Source: Luteimonas abyssi
Lineage (GTDB): Bacteria > Pseudomonadota > Gammaproteobacteria > Xanthomonadales > Xanthomonadaceae
Length of the DNA stretch: 64,000 nt
Reading direction: 5' to 3'
Assembly (NCBI RefSeq): GCF_001482195.1
Contig: NZ_KQ759763.1
Location: 3,044,868 to 3,108,867 of the forward strand
Part shown: positions 18,113 to 27,644 of the stretch, piece after piece
Position numbering within the stretch: position 1 is the stretch's first letter
How the letters are laid out: every line of letters begins with the position of its first letter
The notes under the pieces: generated by a model
Seen by the model: the letters and a program-made list of their open reading frames with translations, nothing else
Databases searched by the model: none
Told to the model about the DNA's origin: nothing
Translations under genes and position numbers: made by a program

Positions 18113-20008
18113 ATGCACGACCATTCCCCGCCCCCCTTCCCGGAGGCGCCCGCGACGCTGTCGCGCCGCCGCTTCGTCCAGGGGCTGGCCCTGGGCGGCC
18201 TCGCCCTCGGTACCGCCGGCTGGCGCCTGCCGGCCCATGCCGCCTCGGCCGATGCACGCACCGGCCCGCAGGTGCTGAGCGGCACCGAGTTCGACCTCGC
18301 CATCGGCACCTCGCCGGTCAACTTCACCGGCCGCACCCGCCCGGCGATCACCGTCAACGGCAGCCTGCCGGCACCGATCCTGCGCTGGCGCCAGGGCGAC
18401 ACCGTCACCCTGCGCGTGTCCAACCACCTGCCCGATGCGATGACCTCGATCCACTGGCACGGCATCATCCTGCCGGCCAACATGGACGGCGTGCCGGGCC
18501 TGAGTTTCGACGGCATCCACCCGGGCGAGAGCTATCTCTACCGCTTCCGGCTGGGCCAGTCCGGCAGCTACTGGTATCACAGCCATTCGCTGTTCCAGGA
18601 GCAGGCCGGGCTGTACGGCGCGATCATCGTCGATCCGGCCGAACCGCTGCCCTATCGCTGGGATCGAGAGCATGTCGTGCTGCTGTCGGACTGGACCGAC
18701 ATGGATCCGGACCGGCTGTTCCGTCGCCTCAAGAAGTACGCCGAGTACGACAATTACTACAAGCCGACCGTGGGCGATTTCATCCGCGACGTGCGTACGC
18801 AGGGCTGGGCCGCCACCGTCGCCGACCGCCGCGCCTGGGGACAGATGCGGATGACGCCCACCGACCTGTCGGACGTCAATGCGCACACCTATACCTACCT
18901 GATGAACGGCACCACGCCCGCGGCGAACTGGACCGGCCTGTTCCGCTCCGGCGAGAAGGTGCTGCTGCGTTTCATCAACGCCGGCGCGATGACCTACTTC
19001 GACGTGCGTATTCCCGGTCTGAAGATGACCGTGGTCGCCGCCGACGGCCTGCCGGTGCATCCGGTGACCGTCGACGAATTCCGCATCGGCGCCGCGGAAA
19101 CCTACGACGTGATCGTCGAGCCCTCGGGCCAGGACGCCTACACCATCTTCGCCCAGGACATGGGCCGCACAGGGTACGCGCGCGGCACTCTCGCCGTGCA
19201 GGGCGGTCTGGAAGCATCGATCCCGGCGGTCGACCCGCGCCCGCTGCTGACCATGGACGACATGGGGCACGGCGGGCACGGCGCCCATGGCGATCACGCG
19301 ATGCACGGCAGCGGTCACGACGCGCACGCAGGACATCGCGCTTCAGCGGCATCGACCGGTGACCATGCGTCGCATGCCTCGAACGATACGGGTGACGCAC
19401 ACACCGGTCATTCCGGCCATGCCATGGCGGGTGGCGAGCACGACCACGCCGCAATGTCGGGCCACGGCGCCGAGTCGGGCGGCATGCAGGCACACCCGGC
19501 CAGCGAGACTCGCAATCCACTCGTCGACATGCAGACGATGACGCCCACGCCGCGTCTGGACGACCCGGGCATCGGCCTGCGCGACAACGGCCGCCGCGTG
19601 CTGACCTACGCCGACCTCGCCAGCATCGCCCCCGACGAGGACGGCCGCGATCCCGGCCGCACGGTGGAGCTGCACCTCACCGGCCACATGGAGAAATTCG
19701 CCTGGTCGTTCGATGGCATTCCCTTCGCCAGTGCGGAGCCGCTCCGGCTCAACTACGGCGAGCGCATGCGCATCGTGCTGGTCAACGACACGATGATGAC
19801 CCACCCGATCCACCTGCACGGCGTATGGAGCGACCTGGAGGATGCCGACGGCAACTTCATGGTCCGCAAGCACACCGTCGACGTGGCCCCCGGCAGCCGC
19901 CGCAGCTTCCGTGTGCGCGCCGACGCGCTCGGGCGCTGGGCGTTCCACTGCCACCTGCTGTATCACATGGAAGCGGGCATGATGCGCGAAGTGAGGATCG
20001 ACGCATGA
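18113..20008 (+). CDS. copA: Copper-resistance multicopper oxidase CopA
   Basis: A 631-residue periplasmic oxidase. The Tat signal SRRRFVQGLALGG (residues 17-29) is followed by a cleavage site AHA-A near 43, so it is folded before export. Copper ligands are visible: HWHG (114-117), HSH (156-158), HPIHLHG (564-570) and HCHLLYHMEAGM (612-623) covering the trinuclear and type-1 sites. Residues about 383-463 form a His/Gly/Met-rich insert that may bind extra copper. CopA oxidises Cu(I) to less toxic Cu(II). AGGAG precedes the ATG; the end overlaps copB by ATGA. Confidence 0.95.
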   Translation: MHDHSPPPFPEAPATLSRRRFVQGLALGGLALGTAGWRLPAHAASADARTGPQVLSGTEFDLAIGTSPVNFTGRTRPAITVNGSLPAPILRWRQGDTVTLRVSNHLPDAMTSIHWHGIILPANMDGVPGLSFDGIHPGESYLYRFRLGQSGSYWYHSHSLFQEQAGLYGAIIVDPAEPLPYRWDREHVVLLSDWTDMDPDRLFRRLKKYAEYDNYYKPTVGDFIRDVRTQGWAATVADRRAWGQMRMTPTDLSDVNAHTYTYLMNGTTPAANWTGLFRSGEKVLLRFINAGAMTYFDVRIPGLKMTVVAADGLPVHPVTVDEFRIGAAETYDVIVEPSGQDAYTIFAQDMGRTGYARGTLAVQGGLEASIPAVDPRPLLTMDDMGHGGHGAHGDHAMHGSGHDAHAGHRASAASTGDHASHASNDTGDAHTGHSGHAMAGGEHDHAAMSGHGAESGGMQAHPASETRNPLVDMQTMTPTPRLDDPGIGLRDNGRRVLTYADLASIAPDEDGRDPGRTVELHLTGHMEKFAWSFDGIPFASAEPLRLNYGERMRIVLVNDTMMTHPIHLHGVWSDLEDADGNFMVRKHTVDVAPGSRRSFRVRADALGRWAFHCHLLYHMEAGMMREVRIDA

Positions 20009-21345
20009 ACATGCCCACGATCAGCACCCGCACGTCGCGCTTGCGCACCCGCGCCCCGCTCGCCCTGGCGCTGTCCGCGCTCCTGCCGATGTCGGTCTGG
20101 GCGCAGCAGGCAGGCCACGAACACGCCGGCCATGCACCGGCGCGCACGACGCCGCCCGCACCGACGGCCGCGCATGCGCACGGACCCGGACACGCCGCAC
20201 CGCATGCCCACGAACACGACGACGCGCGGCCAAAGCCGGACGCTCACGCGGCGCATGCCGATTCCGTCCCGAACACACGGCACCAGGCGCACGATGCCCA
20301 CGGCGAGCACGGACAGCACGGACAGCACGGACAGGCTCGCGGAGCGGACGGGCATACGGACCATGCAGGGCACGCACGCCATGCCGACCACCAGGGGCAG
20401 GCCTTGGGGGGCCGCGACAGCGGGCAGCCCGGCCAGGACCCGCACGACGGGCACGGCGGGCACGCCCACCCGACGACACACGCCGAGCCGAGCGGCCACC
20501 ACGACCATGACGGTCATGCTGGCCACGCGGAGCACGGACGGCAGACGGAGCATGCCGGCCATGCGCCCTCGTCCGCGCACCAGGGGCATGCGGGACGTGG
20601 CGCCCACGGCCGCCACGGGGCCGCATCGGATCAGCCGCTCACGCCGATCCCGGCCTTGACCGAGGCCGACCACGCCGCGGCCTTCCCCGAACTCGCCCAT
20701 CACGCGATGGAACACGCCTCACCCATCACCACCATGGTGCTGTTCGACCGCCTGGAAGCCTGGGATGCCGACCACGGCACCGGACAGGCCTGGGAAGCCA
20801 CGGCCTGGATCGGCGGCGACATCCATCGGCTCTGGTTGCGCAGCGAAGGCGAGCGCAGCGGCGGCCGCACCGAATCCTCCGACCTGGAAGTGCTCTACGG
20901 CCGCAGCGTGACCGCCTGGTGGGACCTGGTCGGCGGCGTCCGCCAGGATTTCCGGCCGCGCGGCCGCACCTGGGGCGCCTTCGGTGTCCAGGGGTTGGCG
21001 CCGCACATGTTCGAGGTGTCCGCCACGGCCTATGTCGGCAGCGGCGGCCAGGTGCAACTCAAGGCGGAAGCGGAGTACGACATCCGCTTCACCAACAGGC
21101 TGATCCTGCAGCCGCTGGTGGAGGCGACCGTGTCGCTGGAGGACGAGCCGCAGGAAGGCATCGGCTCCGGCCTGGGCAAGCTCGAAGCCGGGCTGCGCCT
21201 GCGCTACGAGTTCAGCCGTCGCTTCGCGCCTTACGTGGGTCTGGTCCACGAACGCAATTTCGGCCGTACGGCCGATTACGCCGAGACCGCCGGCGGTCAC
21301 ACACGCGATACCCGCGTGGTGGCCGGCGTGCGGGTCTGGTTCTGA
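20005..21345 (+). CDS. copB: Copper-resistance outer-membrane protein CopB with long His-rich domain
   Basis: A 446-residue protein. A signal ends near VWA-Q at residue 31. Residues about 34-207 are a low-complexity His/Gly/Ala/Asp region with repeated HAGH, HGQHGQH and HGRHG elements, a large metal sponge. From 210 onward a CopB beta-barrel follows, with LEAWDADHGTGQAWEA, LWLRSEGER and a C-terminal VVAGVRVWF ending in Phe as in outer-membrane barrels. CopB binds and sequesters copper at the outer membrane. The start overlaps the copA stop (ATGA); a second ATG at 20011 is possible. Confidence 0.92.
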   Translation: MNMPTISTRTSRLRTRAPLALALSALLPMSVWAQQAGHEHAGHAPARTTPPAPTAAHAHGPGHAAPHAHEHDDARPKPDAHAAHADSVPNTRHQAHDAHGEHGQHGQHGQARGADGHTDHAGHARHADHQGQALGGRDSGQPGQDPHDGHGGHAHPTTHAEPSGHHDHDGHAGHAEHGRQTEHAGHAPSSAHQGHAGRGAHGRHGAASDQPLTPIPALTEADHAAAFPELAHHAMEHASPITTMVLFDRLEAWDADHGTGQAWEATAWIGGDIHRLWLRSEGERSGGRTESSDLEVLYGRSVTAWWDLVGGVRQDFRPRGRTWGAFGVQGLAPHMFEVSATAYVGSGGQVQLKAEAEYDIRFTNRLILQPLVEATVSLEDEPQEGIGSGLGKLEAGLRLRYEFSRRFAPYVGLVHERNFGRTADYAETAGGHTRDTRVVAGVRVWF

Positions 21346-21377
21346 TGTACTCCCGATCGACTACTGGAGATTCGACA

Positions 21378-21686
21378 ATGCGCAAGACAATGTTCGCCAC
21401 CGCCCTGCTCGCCCTCGCCATCGCACCGGCGCTCGCCCAGCAGCACGACCATGCCAACCACGGCGCGCACGCCGGCCACGGTCAGCACGCCGGCCATGCG
21501 CACGATCACGGCACCGCCACCGCCGAACTCGACTTCGACCGCCTCGACACCAATGGCGACGGCGCCATCGCGCGCGACGAGCTGCCGGCGGACCATCCGC
21601 TGCTGCCGCACTTCGAGATGTCGGATGCGGATGGCGATGGCCGGCTGGACCGCGACGAGTTCGAAGTCGCGAAATCGATGCTTTAA
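21378..21686 (+). CDS. His-rich EF-hand periplasmic protein
   Basis: A 102-residue exported protein. The signal ends at ALA-Q (residue 20). Residues 22-45 are His-rich (HDHANHG, HAGHGQHAGHAHDH), a likely copper site. Two EF-hand loops follow: D57-TNGDGAIARDE and D83-ADGDGRLDRDE, both with the acidic positions for calcium. GGAGA precedes the ATG. It follows copB by 32 bp and probably ends the operon. EF-hand proteins are found in some cop clusters; whether this one binds Ca, Cu or both is not known. Confidence 0.84.
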   Translation: MRKTMFATALLALAIAPALAQQHDHANHGAHAGHGQHAGHAHDHGTATAELDFDRLDTNGDGAIARDELPADHPLLPHFEMSDADGDGRLDRDEFEVAKSML

Positions 21687-21700
21687 GGGAGGATGTGCCG

Positions 21701-21862
21701 GCCCTCCCGCATGCGGGAGGGCCCGGAGTGAGGGTCGGGGGGGCATCGCTCGAAGCGCGGCCCTCATCCGCCCCTGCGGGGCCCCTTCTCCCGTAGACGG
21801 GAGGAGGGAGAAGTGCAGCCTTGATCCGCTCTGCGAGGCACCTTCTCCCACTCATGGAGGAA
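21701..21862. repeat. REP-like palindromic repeat cluster after the cop operon
   Basis: It begins with a perfect 22-nt palindrome GCCCTCCCGC/ATGCGGGAGGGC, then holds a copy of an element (21757-21812) with the core GCGGCCCTCATCCGCCC, a CTGCGGG turn, then CCCCTTCTCCCG and its inverted partner. A degenerate third piece (about 21820-21862, GATCCGCTCTGCG followed by CACCTTCTCCC) follows. A second clear copy of the core lies at 47194-47244. The first palindrome may also end transcription of the cop operon. Confidence 0.7.
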
Positions 21863-21876
21863 GGTCGACCGAGCGG

Positions 21877-23064
21877 TCAGAACGCGTCGCCCGGCACGCG
21901 CACCGCGCCCTCCATCAGGATGCGCGCGCTGCGGCTCATGACCGCCTTGGTCACCTGCCAGCGCCCGTCGGCCTGCACGGCCTCCGCGCCGACCTGCAAG
22001 GTGCCGGACGGATGCCCGAACCGCACCGCATTGCGTGCGCCCCCACCGGCGGCCTGGTTCACCAGCGTGCCCGGCACCGAGGCCGCCGTCGCGATGGCGA
22101 CCGCCGCGGTGCCCATCATCGCGTGGTGCAGCTTGCCCATGGACAGCGCGCGCACGCGCAGGTCGATGGCCTCGGCCGCCACCAGTCGGCCGCTCGATGC
22201 CACATAAGTCTCGGCCGGTGCCACGAACGCCACCTTCGGCGTGTGCTGGCGGGTGGCCGCGTCCGCGACGTCGGCGATCAGCCCCATGCGTACGGCACCG
22301 TGCGCACGGATCGCCTCGAAGCGGGCCAGGGCCTGCGCATCGCCGTTGATGGCCTCCTGCAATTCGCTGCCGGTGTAGCCGATGGCCGCCGCATCGACGA
22401 ACACCGTGGGAATGCCGGCATTGATCATCGTCGCCTGCAGGCGGCCGACGCCCGACACGTCCAGGGTGTCGACGACGTTGCCGGTCGGGAACAAGGCACC
22501 GCCGTCCTCGCCCTCGTCGGCGGGGTCGAGGAACTCCAGCACGATCTCCGCTGCCGGGAACGTCACCCCGTCGAGCTCGAAATCGCCGGTCTCCTGCACC
22601 TGGCCGTCGGCGATGGGCACGTGCACGACGATGGTCTTGCCGATATTGGCCTGCCACACCCGCACCGGGAACACGCCGTCGCGCGGCAGCCTTGCCGGAT
22701 CGATCAGTCCCGCCGCGATCGCGAACGGCCCCACCGCCGTGCTGAGGTTGCCGCAGTTGCCGCTCCAGTCGACGAAGGCGGTGTCGATCGACACCTGGCC
22801 GTAGAGGTAGTCGACATCGTGGTCCGGCACCGACGCCGGCGACACGATCACGCACTTGCTGGTCGACGAGGTCGCCCCACCCATGCCGTCGGTGTGCTTT
22901 CCGTACGGGTCCGGCGAGCCGATCACCCGCATCAACAAAGCATCGCGCGCAGGCCCCGCCACGCGTGCGCGCTCGGGCAGATCGTCGCGCCGGAAGAACA
23001 CGCCTTTCGACGTGCCGCCGCGCATGTAGGTGGCGGGGATGCGGATCTGCGGAGAATGGCTCAT
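21877..23064 (-). CDS. prpF: 2-methylaconitate cis-trans isomerase PrpF
   Basis: A 395-residue enzyme of the AcnD-PrpF variant of the methylcitrate cycle. It isomerises the 2-methylaconitate product so that propionate-derived carbon can continue to 2-methylisocitrate. Family segments seen: the start IPATYMRGGTSKGVFF, GMGGATSSTSKCVIV, and WSGNCGNLSTAVGPFAI with the reactive Cys region. The diaminopimelate-epimerase-like fold is expected. ATG 23064 is used; the ribosome site is poor and an in-frame GTG lies three codons upstream. It lies downstream of acnD with a SRPBCC gene between. Confidence 0.94.
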   Translation of the reverse strand: MSHSPQIRIPATYMRGGTSKGVFFRRDDLPERARVAGPARDALLMRVIGSPDPYGKHTDGMGGATSSTSKCVIVSPASVPDHDVDYLYGQVSIDTAFVDWSGNCGNLSTAVGPFAIAAGLIDPARLPRDGVFPVRVWQANIGKTIVVHVPIADGQVQETGDFELDGVTFPAAEIVLEFLDPADEGEDGGALFPTGNVVDTLDVSGVGRLQATMINAGIPTVFVDAAAIGYTGSELQEAINGDAQALARFEAIRAHGAVRMGLIADVADAATRQHTPKVAFVAPAETYVASSGRLVAAEAIDLRVRALSMGKLHHAMMGTAAVAIATAASVPGTLVNQAAGGGARNAVRFGHPSGTLQVGAEAVQADGRWQVTKAVMSRSARILMEGAVRVPGDAF

Positions 23065-23161
23065 TGGCACCACTGACAGGTTGAAGGGAAAAGAGCGGAC
23101 GTCGGATCAACGATGCCTGCCCGTGGGGTGACGCGTGCCGTGCGGGCGATGAAGACGACCC

Positions 23162-23662
23162 TCAGGCGCCGTCGGGAATCTCCGGCTCCACCAGCTGCGC
23201 CAGCAGCGCCAACGAGTCCTGCCAGCCCTGATAGCAGAAGTCGATCGGGATGGCCTCGGGAATGCCGGCCTGCTCGATGCGCAGTTCGGTGCCGGCGACG
23301 CTCGCGGCGAACGTGACCGTCACCCGCATCTCGCCCGGCAGCCCGGCGCTGTCGAAGGCGTCGGTGTGGACGATGCGTTCGTCCGGCACCAGCTCCAGGT
23401 AGGTGACCCGGAACGAATGGCCGCCCCCGGTGCCCAGATTGGTGAACGACATCCGGTAGCCGCCGCCGACCCGGGCATCGAATTCGTGCATCGTGCCGGT
23501 GAAGCCGTGCGGCGGCAGCCACTTCACCAGGGCGGCCGCGTCGGTGAAGGCACGGTAGACCCGCGATGGCGGCGCGCGCAGCACACGGTGCAGGTGGACG
23601 GTGCCGGTACCGGGCGGGGTACCGGTCACGGCGGCGGTGTCGGGGGCGTCGGTCCGGGCCAT
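23162..23662 (-). CDS. SRPBCC/AHSA1-like domain protein
   Basis: A 166-residue protein of the START/Bet v1-like (activator of Hsp90 homologue) group. Seen segments: [45 protein letters not shown], and the C-terminal [14 protein letters not shown], all regular for AHSA1 proteins. The fold makes a hydrophobic cavity, but ligands differ widely. AGGAG stands before the ATG. It is embedded between acnD (43 bp gap) and prpF (97 bp gap), where no such gene is usual; a role in methylcitrate metabolism is possible but unproven. Confidence 0.85.
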   Translation of the reverse strand: MARTDAPDTAAVTGTPPGTGTVHLHRVLRAPPSRVYRAFTDAAALVKWLPPHGFTGTMHEFDARVGGGYRMSFTNLGTGGGHSFRVTYLELVPDERIVHTDAFDSAGLPGEMRVTVTFAASVAGTELRIEQAGIPEAIPIDFCYQGWQDSLALLAQLVEPEIPDGA

Positions 23663-23705
23663 CGTGAAACTCCTGATCGGTGGATGTGCCTCTGCGACGA
23701 ACGAC

Positions 23706-26315
23706 TCAGGCCGCTTTCGACGACGCGAGGAAATCCTGCGCGAACCGTTGCAGCACGCCGCCGGCCTCGTAGATCGACACTTCCTCGGCGGTGTCCAGCC
23801 GACAGATCACCGGCACCTCGGCCGTCGTCCCGTCCCGGCGGCGCACCACCAGGGTCAGCGTGGCGCGCGGGGTGCGCGCGCCGACCACGTCGTAGGTCTC
23901 GGTGCCGTCCAGCCCCAGGGTCAGGCGGGTGGTGCCGGCTTCGAACTCCAGCGGCAGCACGCCCATGCCGATCAGGTTGGTGCGGTGGATGCGCTCGAAG
24001 CCCTCGGCCACGATCGCCTCCACGCCCGCCAGGCGCACGCCCTTGGCGGCCCAGTCGCGCGAGCTGCCCTGGCCGTAGTCGGCGCCGGCCACGATGATCA
24101 GCGGCTGCTTGCGGGTCATGTAGGTCTCGATGACCTCCCACATGCGCATCACTTCGCCTTCCGGTTCCAGGCGCGCCAGCGAGCCCTGCTTCACCGTACC
24201 GTCGACCACGGCCATCTCGTTGATCAGCTTCGGGTTGGCGAAGGTGGCGCGCTGTGCGGTCAGGTGGTCGCCACGGTGGGTGGCGTAGGAGTTGAAGTCC
24301 TCCTCCGGCACGTCCATCGAGGCCAGGTACTCACCGGCCGCGCTGTCGGCCATGATCGCGTTGGACGGCGACAGATGGTCGGTGGTGATGTTGTCGCCCA
24401 GCACCGCCAGCGGCCGCATGCCGGTCAGCGTGCGCGCACCGGCCAGCGCGCCTTCCCAGTACGGCGGGCGGCGGATGTAGGTGCTCTTCGGACGCCAGTC
24501 GTACAACGGCTCGACGGTCGGCCCGCTGTCGACCTGCAGCTCGAACATCGGCCCGTAGACCTGGCGGAAATGCTCGGGCTTGACGCTCGCCTTGACCACC
24601 GCGTCGATCTCGGCGTCGTCGGGCCAGATGTCCTTCAGGGTCACCGGCCGGCCGTCGGCATCGGTCCCCAGCACGTCCTTCTCGATGTCGAAGCGCACGG
24701 TGCCGGCGATCGCGTAGGCGATCACCAGCGGCGGCGAGGCCAGGAACGCCTGCTTGGCGTAGGGATGGATGCGGCCGTCGAAGTTGCGGTTGCCCGACAG
24801 CACCGCGGTCGCGTACAGGTCGCGGTCGACGATCTCCTGCTGGATCTTCGGATCCAGCGCGCCGCTCATGCCGTTGCAGGTGGTGCAGGCGAACGCCACC
24901 ACGCCGAAGCCCAGCTGCTCCAGTTCCGGCAGCAGGCCGCTCTCGCGCAGGTACAGCTCGACCGCCTTCGAGCCGGGCGCCAGCGAGGACTTCACCCACG
25001 GCTTGCGCAGCAGGCCACGCGCATTGGCGTTGCGCGCCAGCAGGCCGGCGGCGATGACGTTGCGCGGGTTGGAGGTGTTGGTGCAGCTGGTGATCGCGGC
25101 GATGACCACCGCGCCGTCGGGCATGCGGCCGTCGGCTTCCTCGGCACGGGCGTGGTCGAGATTGCCGGCGATGCCGCGCTCGGCCAGCGCCGAGGTCGGC
25201 AGGCGACGGTGCGGGTTGGACGGGCCGGCCATGTTGCGCACCACGCTCGACAGGTCGAAGGTGAGCACGCGCTCGTAGTGCGCGCCGGCGAGATCGTCCG
25301 CCCACAGTCCGGCCGCCTTGGCGTATGTCTCCACCAGCGCGACCTGGGCGTCCTCGCGGCCGGTCAGGCGCAGGTAGTCCAGGGTCTGGTCGTCGATGTA
25401 GAACATCGCCGCGGTCGCGCCGTACTCCGGGCACATGTTGGAAATGGTGGCGCGGTCGCCGATCGTCAGCGCCGCCGCGCCCTCGCCGTAGAACTCGAGA
25501 TAGGCGCCGACCACGCGCTCGGCGCGCAGAAACTCGGTGAGCGCCAGCACCACGTCGGTGGCGGTGATGCCCGGCGCGGGACGGCCGGTGAGTTCCACGC
25601 CGACGATGTCGGGCAGGCGCATCCACGAGGCCCGGCCGAGCATGACGTTCTCGGCCTCGAGCCCGCCGACGCCGATCGCGATCACGCCCAGCGCATCCAC
25701 GTGCGGGGTGTGGCTGTCGGTGCCGACGCAGGTATCGGGGAAGGCGACGCCGTCGCGCACGTACACCACCGGCGACATCTTCTCCAGGTTGATCTGGTGC
25801 ATGATCCCGTTGCCCGGCGGGATGACTTCCACGTTGCGGAACGCATGCCGGGTCCATTCGATGAAGTCGAAGCGGTCGGCGTTGCGGCGGTCCTCGATGG
25901 CACGGTTCTTCTCGAACGCCTGCGGGTCGTAGCCGCCGCACTCCACCGCCAGCGAGTGGTCGACGATCAGCTGGACCGGCACCACCGGATTCACCTGCGC
26001 CGGGTCGCCGCCCTGGTCGGCGATCGCATCGCGCAGGCCGGCCAGGTCCACCAGCGCGGTCTGGCCGAGGATGTCGTGACAGACCACGCGCACCGGCCAC
26101 CACGGAAAGTCGAGGTCGCGCCGACGTTCGACGAACTGGGCCAGGTAATCGGCGAGGCGCGACGGATCGGCGCAGCGCACGAGGTTCTCGGCATGCACGC
26201 GTGCGGTGTACGGCAGCGAGTCCCAGGCGCCGGGACGGATCGCCTCGACGGCCTCGCGCGCATCGTAGTAGTGGAGGTCGGTGCCGGGCAGCGGCTTGCG
26301 ATGGTCGGTGTTCAT
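23706..26315 (-). CDS. acnD: Fe/S-dependent 2-methylisocitrate dehydratase AcnD
   Basis: An 869-residue aconitase-family enzyme dehydrating 2-methylcitrate in propionate breakdown. The start [20 protein letters not shown] and the presence of prpF in the same operon mark AcnD rather than AcnA. Iron-sulfur ligands lie in [10 protein letters not shown] and in FACTTCNG. Other signatures are [26 protein letters not shown], and the swivelling-domain [19 protein letters not shown] 26315 begins the conserved N-terminus; the ribosome site is weak. prpB, prpC and prpR, usually adjacent, are not in this window; the gene is divergent from queD. Confidence 0.94.
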   Translation of the reverse strand: MNTDHRKPLPGTDLHYYDAREAVEAIRPGAWDSLPYTARVHAENLVRCADPSRLADYLAQFVERRRDLDFPWWPVRVVCHDILGQTALVDLAGLRDAIADQGGDPAQVNPVVPVQLIVDHSLAVECGGYDPQAFEKNRAIEDRRNADRFDFIEWTRHAFRNVEVIPPGNGIMHQINLEKMSPVVYVRDGVAFPDTCVGTDSHTPHVDALGVIAIGVGGLEAENVMLGRASWMRLPDIVGVELTGRPAPGITATDVVLALTEFLRAERVVGAYLEFYGEGAAALTIGDRATISNMCPEYGATAAMFYIDDQTLDYLRLTGREDAQVALVETYAKAAGLWADDLAGAHYERVLTFDLSSVVRNMAGPSNPHRRLPTSALAERGIAGNLDHARAEEADGRMPDGAVVIAAITSCTNTSNPRNVIAAGLLARNANARGLLRKPWVKSSLAPGSKAVELYLRESGLLPELEQLGFGVVAFACTTCNGMSGALDPKIQQEIVDRDLYATAVLSGNRNFDGRIHPYAKQAFLASPPLVIAYAIAGTVRFDIEKDVLGTDADGRPVTLKDIWPDDAEIDAVVKASVKPEHFRQVYGPMFELQVDSGPTVEPLYDWRPKSTYIRRPPYWEGALAGARTLTGMRPLAVLGDNITTDHLSPSNAIMADSAAGEYLASMDVPEEDFNSYATHRGDHLTAQRATFANPKLINEMAVVDGTVKQGSLARLEPEGEVMRMWEVIETYMTRKQPLIIVAGADYGQGSSRDWAAKGVRLAGVEAIVAEGFERIHRTNLIGMGVLPLEFEAGTTRLTLGLDGTETYDVVGARTPRATLTLVVRRRDGTTAEVPVICRLDTAEEVSIYEAGGVLQRFAQDFLASSKAA

Positions 26316-26543
26316 GGGCTGGCGACGGACTCCGTTGGCGGGCCTGGTGCGCGACCGCGGCCCGCGGGCCGCAGACACCGCATCGGTGTGTGCCGGCGCG
26401 GCCGATCGCGCATTCGTGAAGCGTCCGATTTTAACGCCGGCACCGCCGCGCTGCCGGAATCCTCGACAACGCACGACCTTGTACGCGCGGGAACCGCCCG
26501 CTGCGCTGCGGTATCCTTGCCGCCCCGCGTCCGGCACGGCCCC

Positions 26544-26900
26544 ATGGACATCTTCAAGGTCTTCACCCTCGAGGCGGCACACCGCCTGCCCAACGTTCCC
26601 GAAGGCCACAAGTGCGCGCGCCTGCATGGGCACTCCTTCCGGATCGAAGTGCATGTGAGCGGCGAACCCGGTGCCGACACCGGCTGGGTGATGGACTTCG
26701 GCGATATCAAGGCGGCGTTCAAGCCGCTCTACGAGCGTCTCGACCACCACTATCTCAACGAGATCGAAGGGCTCGAGAACCCCACAAGCGAGCGTCTCGC
26801 GGTCTGGATCTGGGAGCGTCTCAAGCCACGCCTGCCGCAACTGAGCGAAATCGTGGTGCACGAGACCTGCACCTCGGGCTGCCGCTATCGCGGTGGCTGA
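26544..26900 (+). CDS. queD: 6-carboxy-tetrahydropterin synthase QueD (PTPS family)
   Basis: A 118-residue enzyme that makes 6-carboxy-5,6,7,8-tetrahydropterin from dihydroneopterin triphosphate, an early step to queuosine. Zinc ligands are His13, His28 and His30 (AAHRLPN, RLHGHSF), and Cys24 is the catalytic cysteine. LDHHYLNEI and [10 protein letters not shown] complete the family pattern. The length is normal. The ATG at 26544 starts directly at [14 protein letters not shown]. It stands alone, divergent from acnD. Confidence 0.93.
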   Translation: MDIFKVFTLEAAHRLPNVPEGHKCARLHGHSFRIEVHVSGEPGADTGWVMDFGDIKAAFKPLYERLDHHYLNEIEGLENPTSERLAVWIWERLKPRLPQLSEIVVHETCTSGCRYRGG

Positions 26901-27077
26901 GCGCGTTCCGAGCACGGACCGCGCTGGGCAGCGACCCCGCTTTCGCGGCTGCGCAGAGGGTCTACGAGGGGCCGGATCGCACTGAATTCTCCGCGATCAG
27001 GCCACCTGTTCAGGAAGGCGTCCCGGCAACCCGTTGATTCGAAAGGTGAGTCCCTCCTGCATCGCATGGCCAGCCAA

Positions 27078-27092
27078 TGTTGCAACGCAACA
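27078..27092. promoter_or_regulatory. Inverted repeat upstream of the phasin gene
   Basis: TGTTGC-AAC-GCAACA is a perfect 6-bp-arm palindrome 66 bp upstream of the phasin start. TGC/GCA-rich palindromes are bound by the PHA regulator PhaR in other bacteria; here that is only a suggestion. Confidence 0.3.
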
Positions 27093-27157
27093 ATGGAGCG
27101 CTTATGCTGCACCGCACAAACCCGGCAATCCCTGCCGGCCAACCGCAGGATTTCGCC

Positions 27158-27559
27158 ATGTACAACTTCAACGAGCAGTTCACCGCCACGACCCGGCAGT
27201 TCGCGGATACGGCGGCGCAGGTCAACCAGCTGGCGCTGAACAATTTCGAGACGATCTTCGGCCTCAATCTGAGCACGCTGGAGAAGAACGCCAGCGCCAC
27301 CTTCGCCTACTTCTCCGAACTGGCCGAAGCCCGCGACCCGGAAGCCTTCAAGACGCTGCTGCCCAAGGGCGTGCAGATCGCGCGCGAGAACGCCGAGCGC
27401 ACCATCGGTGCCGGCCAGGAAGCCTTCGCCCGCACGGTCAAGACCCACGAGGCCATCGGCCAGCTGACCAAGGGCCAGCTCGAGTCGGCCACCGCGCAGG
27501 CGCAGGCGGCTGCCGAGACGACCGTGAAGCAGGCCAGCAAGGCCGCCAAGGCCGCCTGA
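27158..27559 (+). CDS. Phasin family protein
   Basis: A 133-residue helical protein with MYNFNEQFTATTRQFADTAAQ at the start, the central NLSTLEKNASATFAYFSELAEARDPEAFKTLLPKG region (phasin_2 style, described in pieces) and an Ala/Lys/Gln-rich C-terminal helix ending KQASKAAKAA. Phasins coat polyhydroxyalkanoate granules, though several relatives act as general stress or membrane-associated proteins. The ATG at 27158 has AGGA upstream. No PHA synthase genes are nearby. A clear terminator follows. Confidence 0.86.
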   Translation: MYNFNEQFTATTRQFADTAAQVNQLALNNFETIFGLNLSTLEKNASATFAYFSELAEARDPEAFKTLLPKGVQIARENAERTIGAGQEAFARTVKTHEAIGQLTKGQLESATAQAQAAAETTVKQASKAAKAA

Positions 27560-27610
27560 CCGCGTCGGACCTTGGAAGGCGGGCGAACGCCCGTCTCCAC
27601 CGCGTCACCG

Positions 27611-27640
27611 AACCCGGCCGCCCAGCGGCCGGGTTTTTTA
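27611..27640 (+). terminator. Rho-independent terminator of the phasin gene
   Basis: An 11-bp stem AACCCGGCCGC/GCGGCCGGGTT with a CCA loop followed by a T run (TTTTTATT). It ends the phasin transcript just before the convergent DUF2306 gene. Confidence 0.9.
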
Positions 27641-27644
27641 TTGC

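Noticed and set aside
23601-26543. Plus-strand frame opposite acnD, continuous with queD
   Set aside because: Only the last 118 codons are real (queD). The earlier part mirrors acnD.
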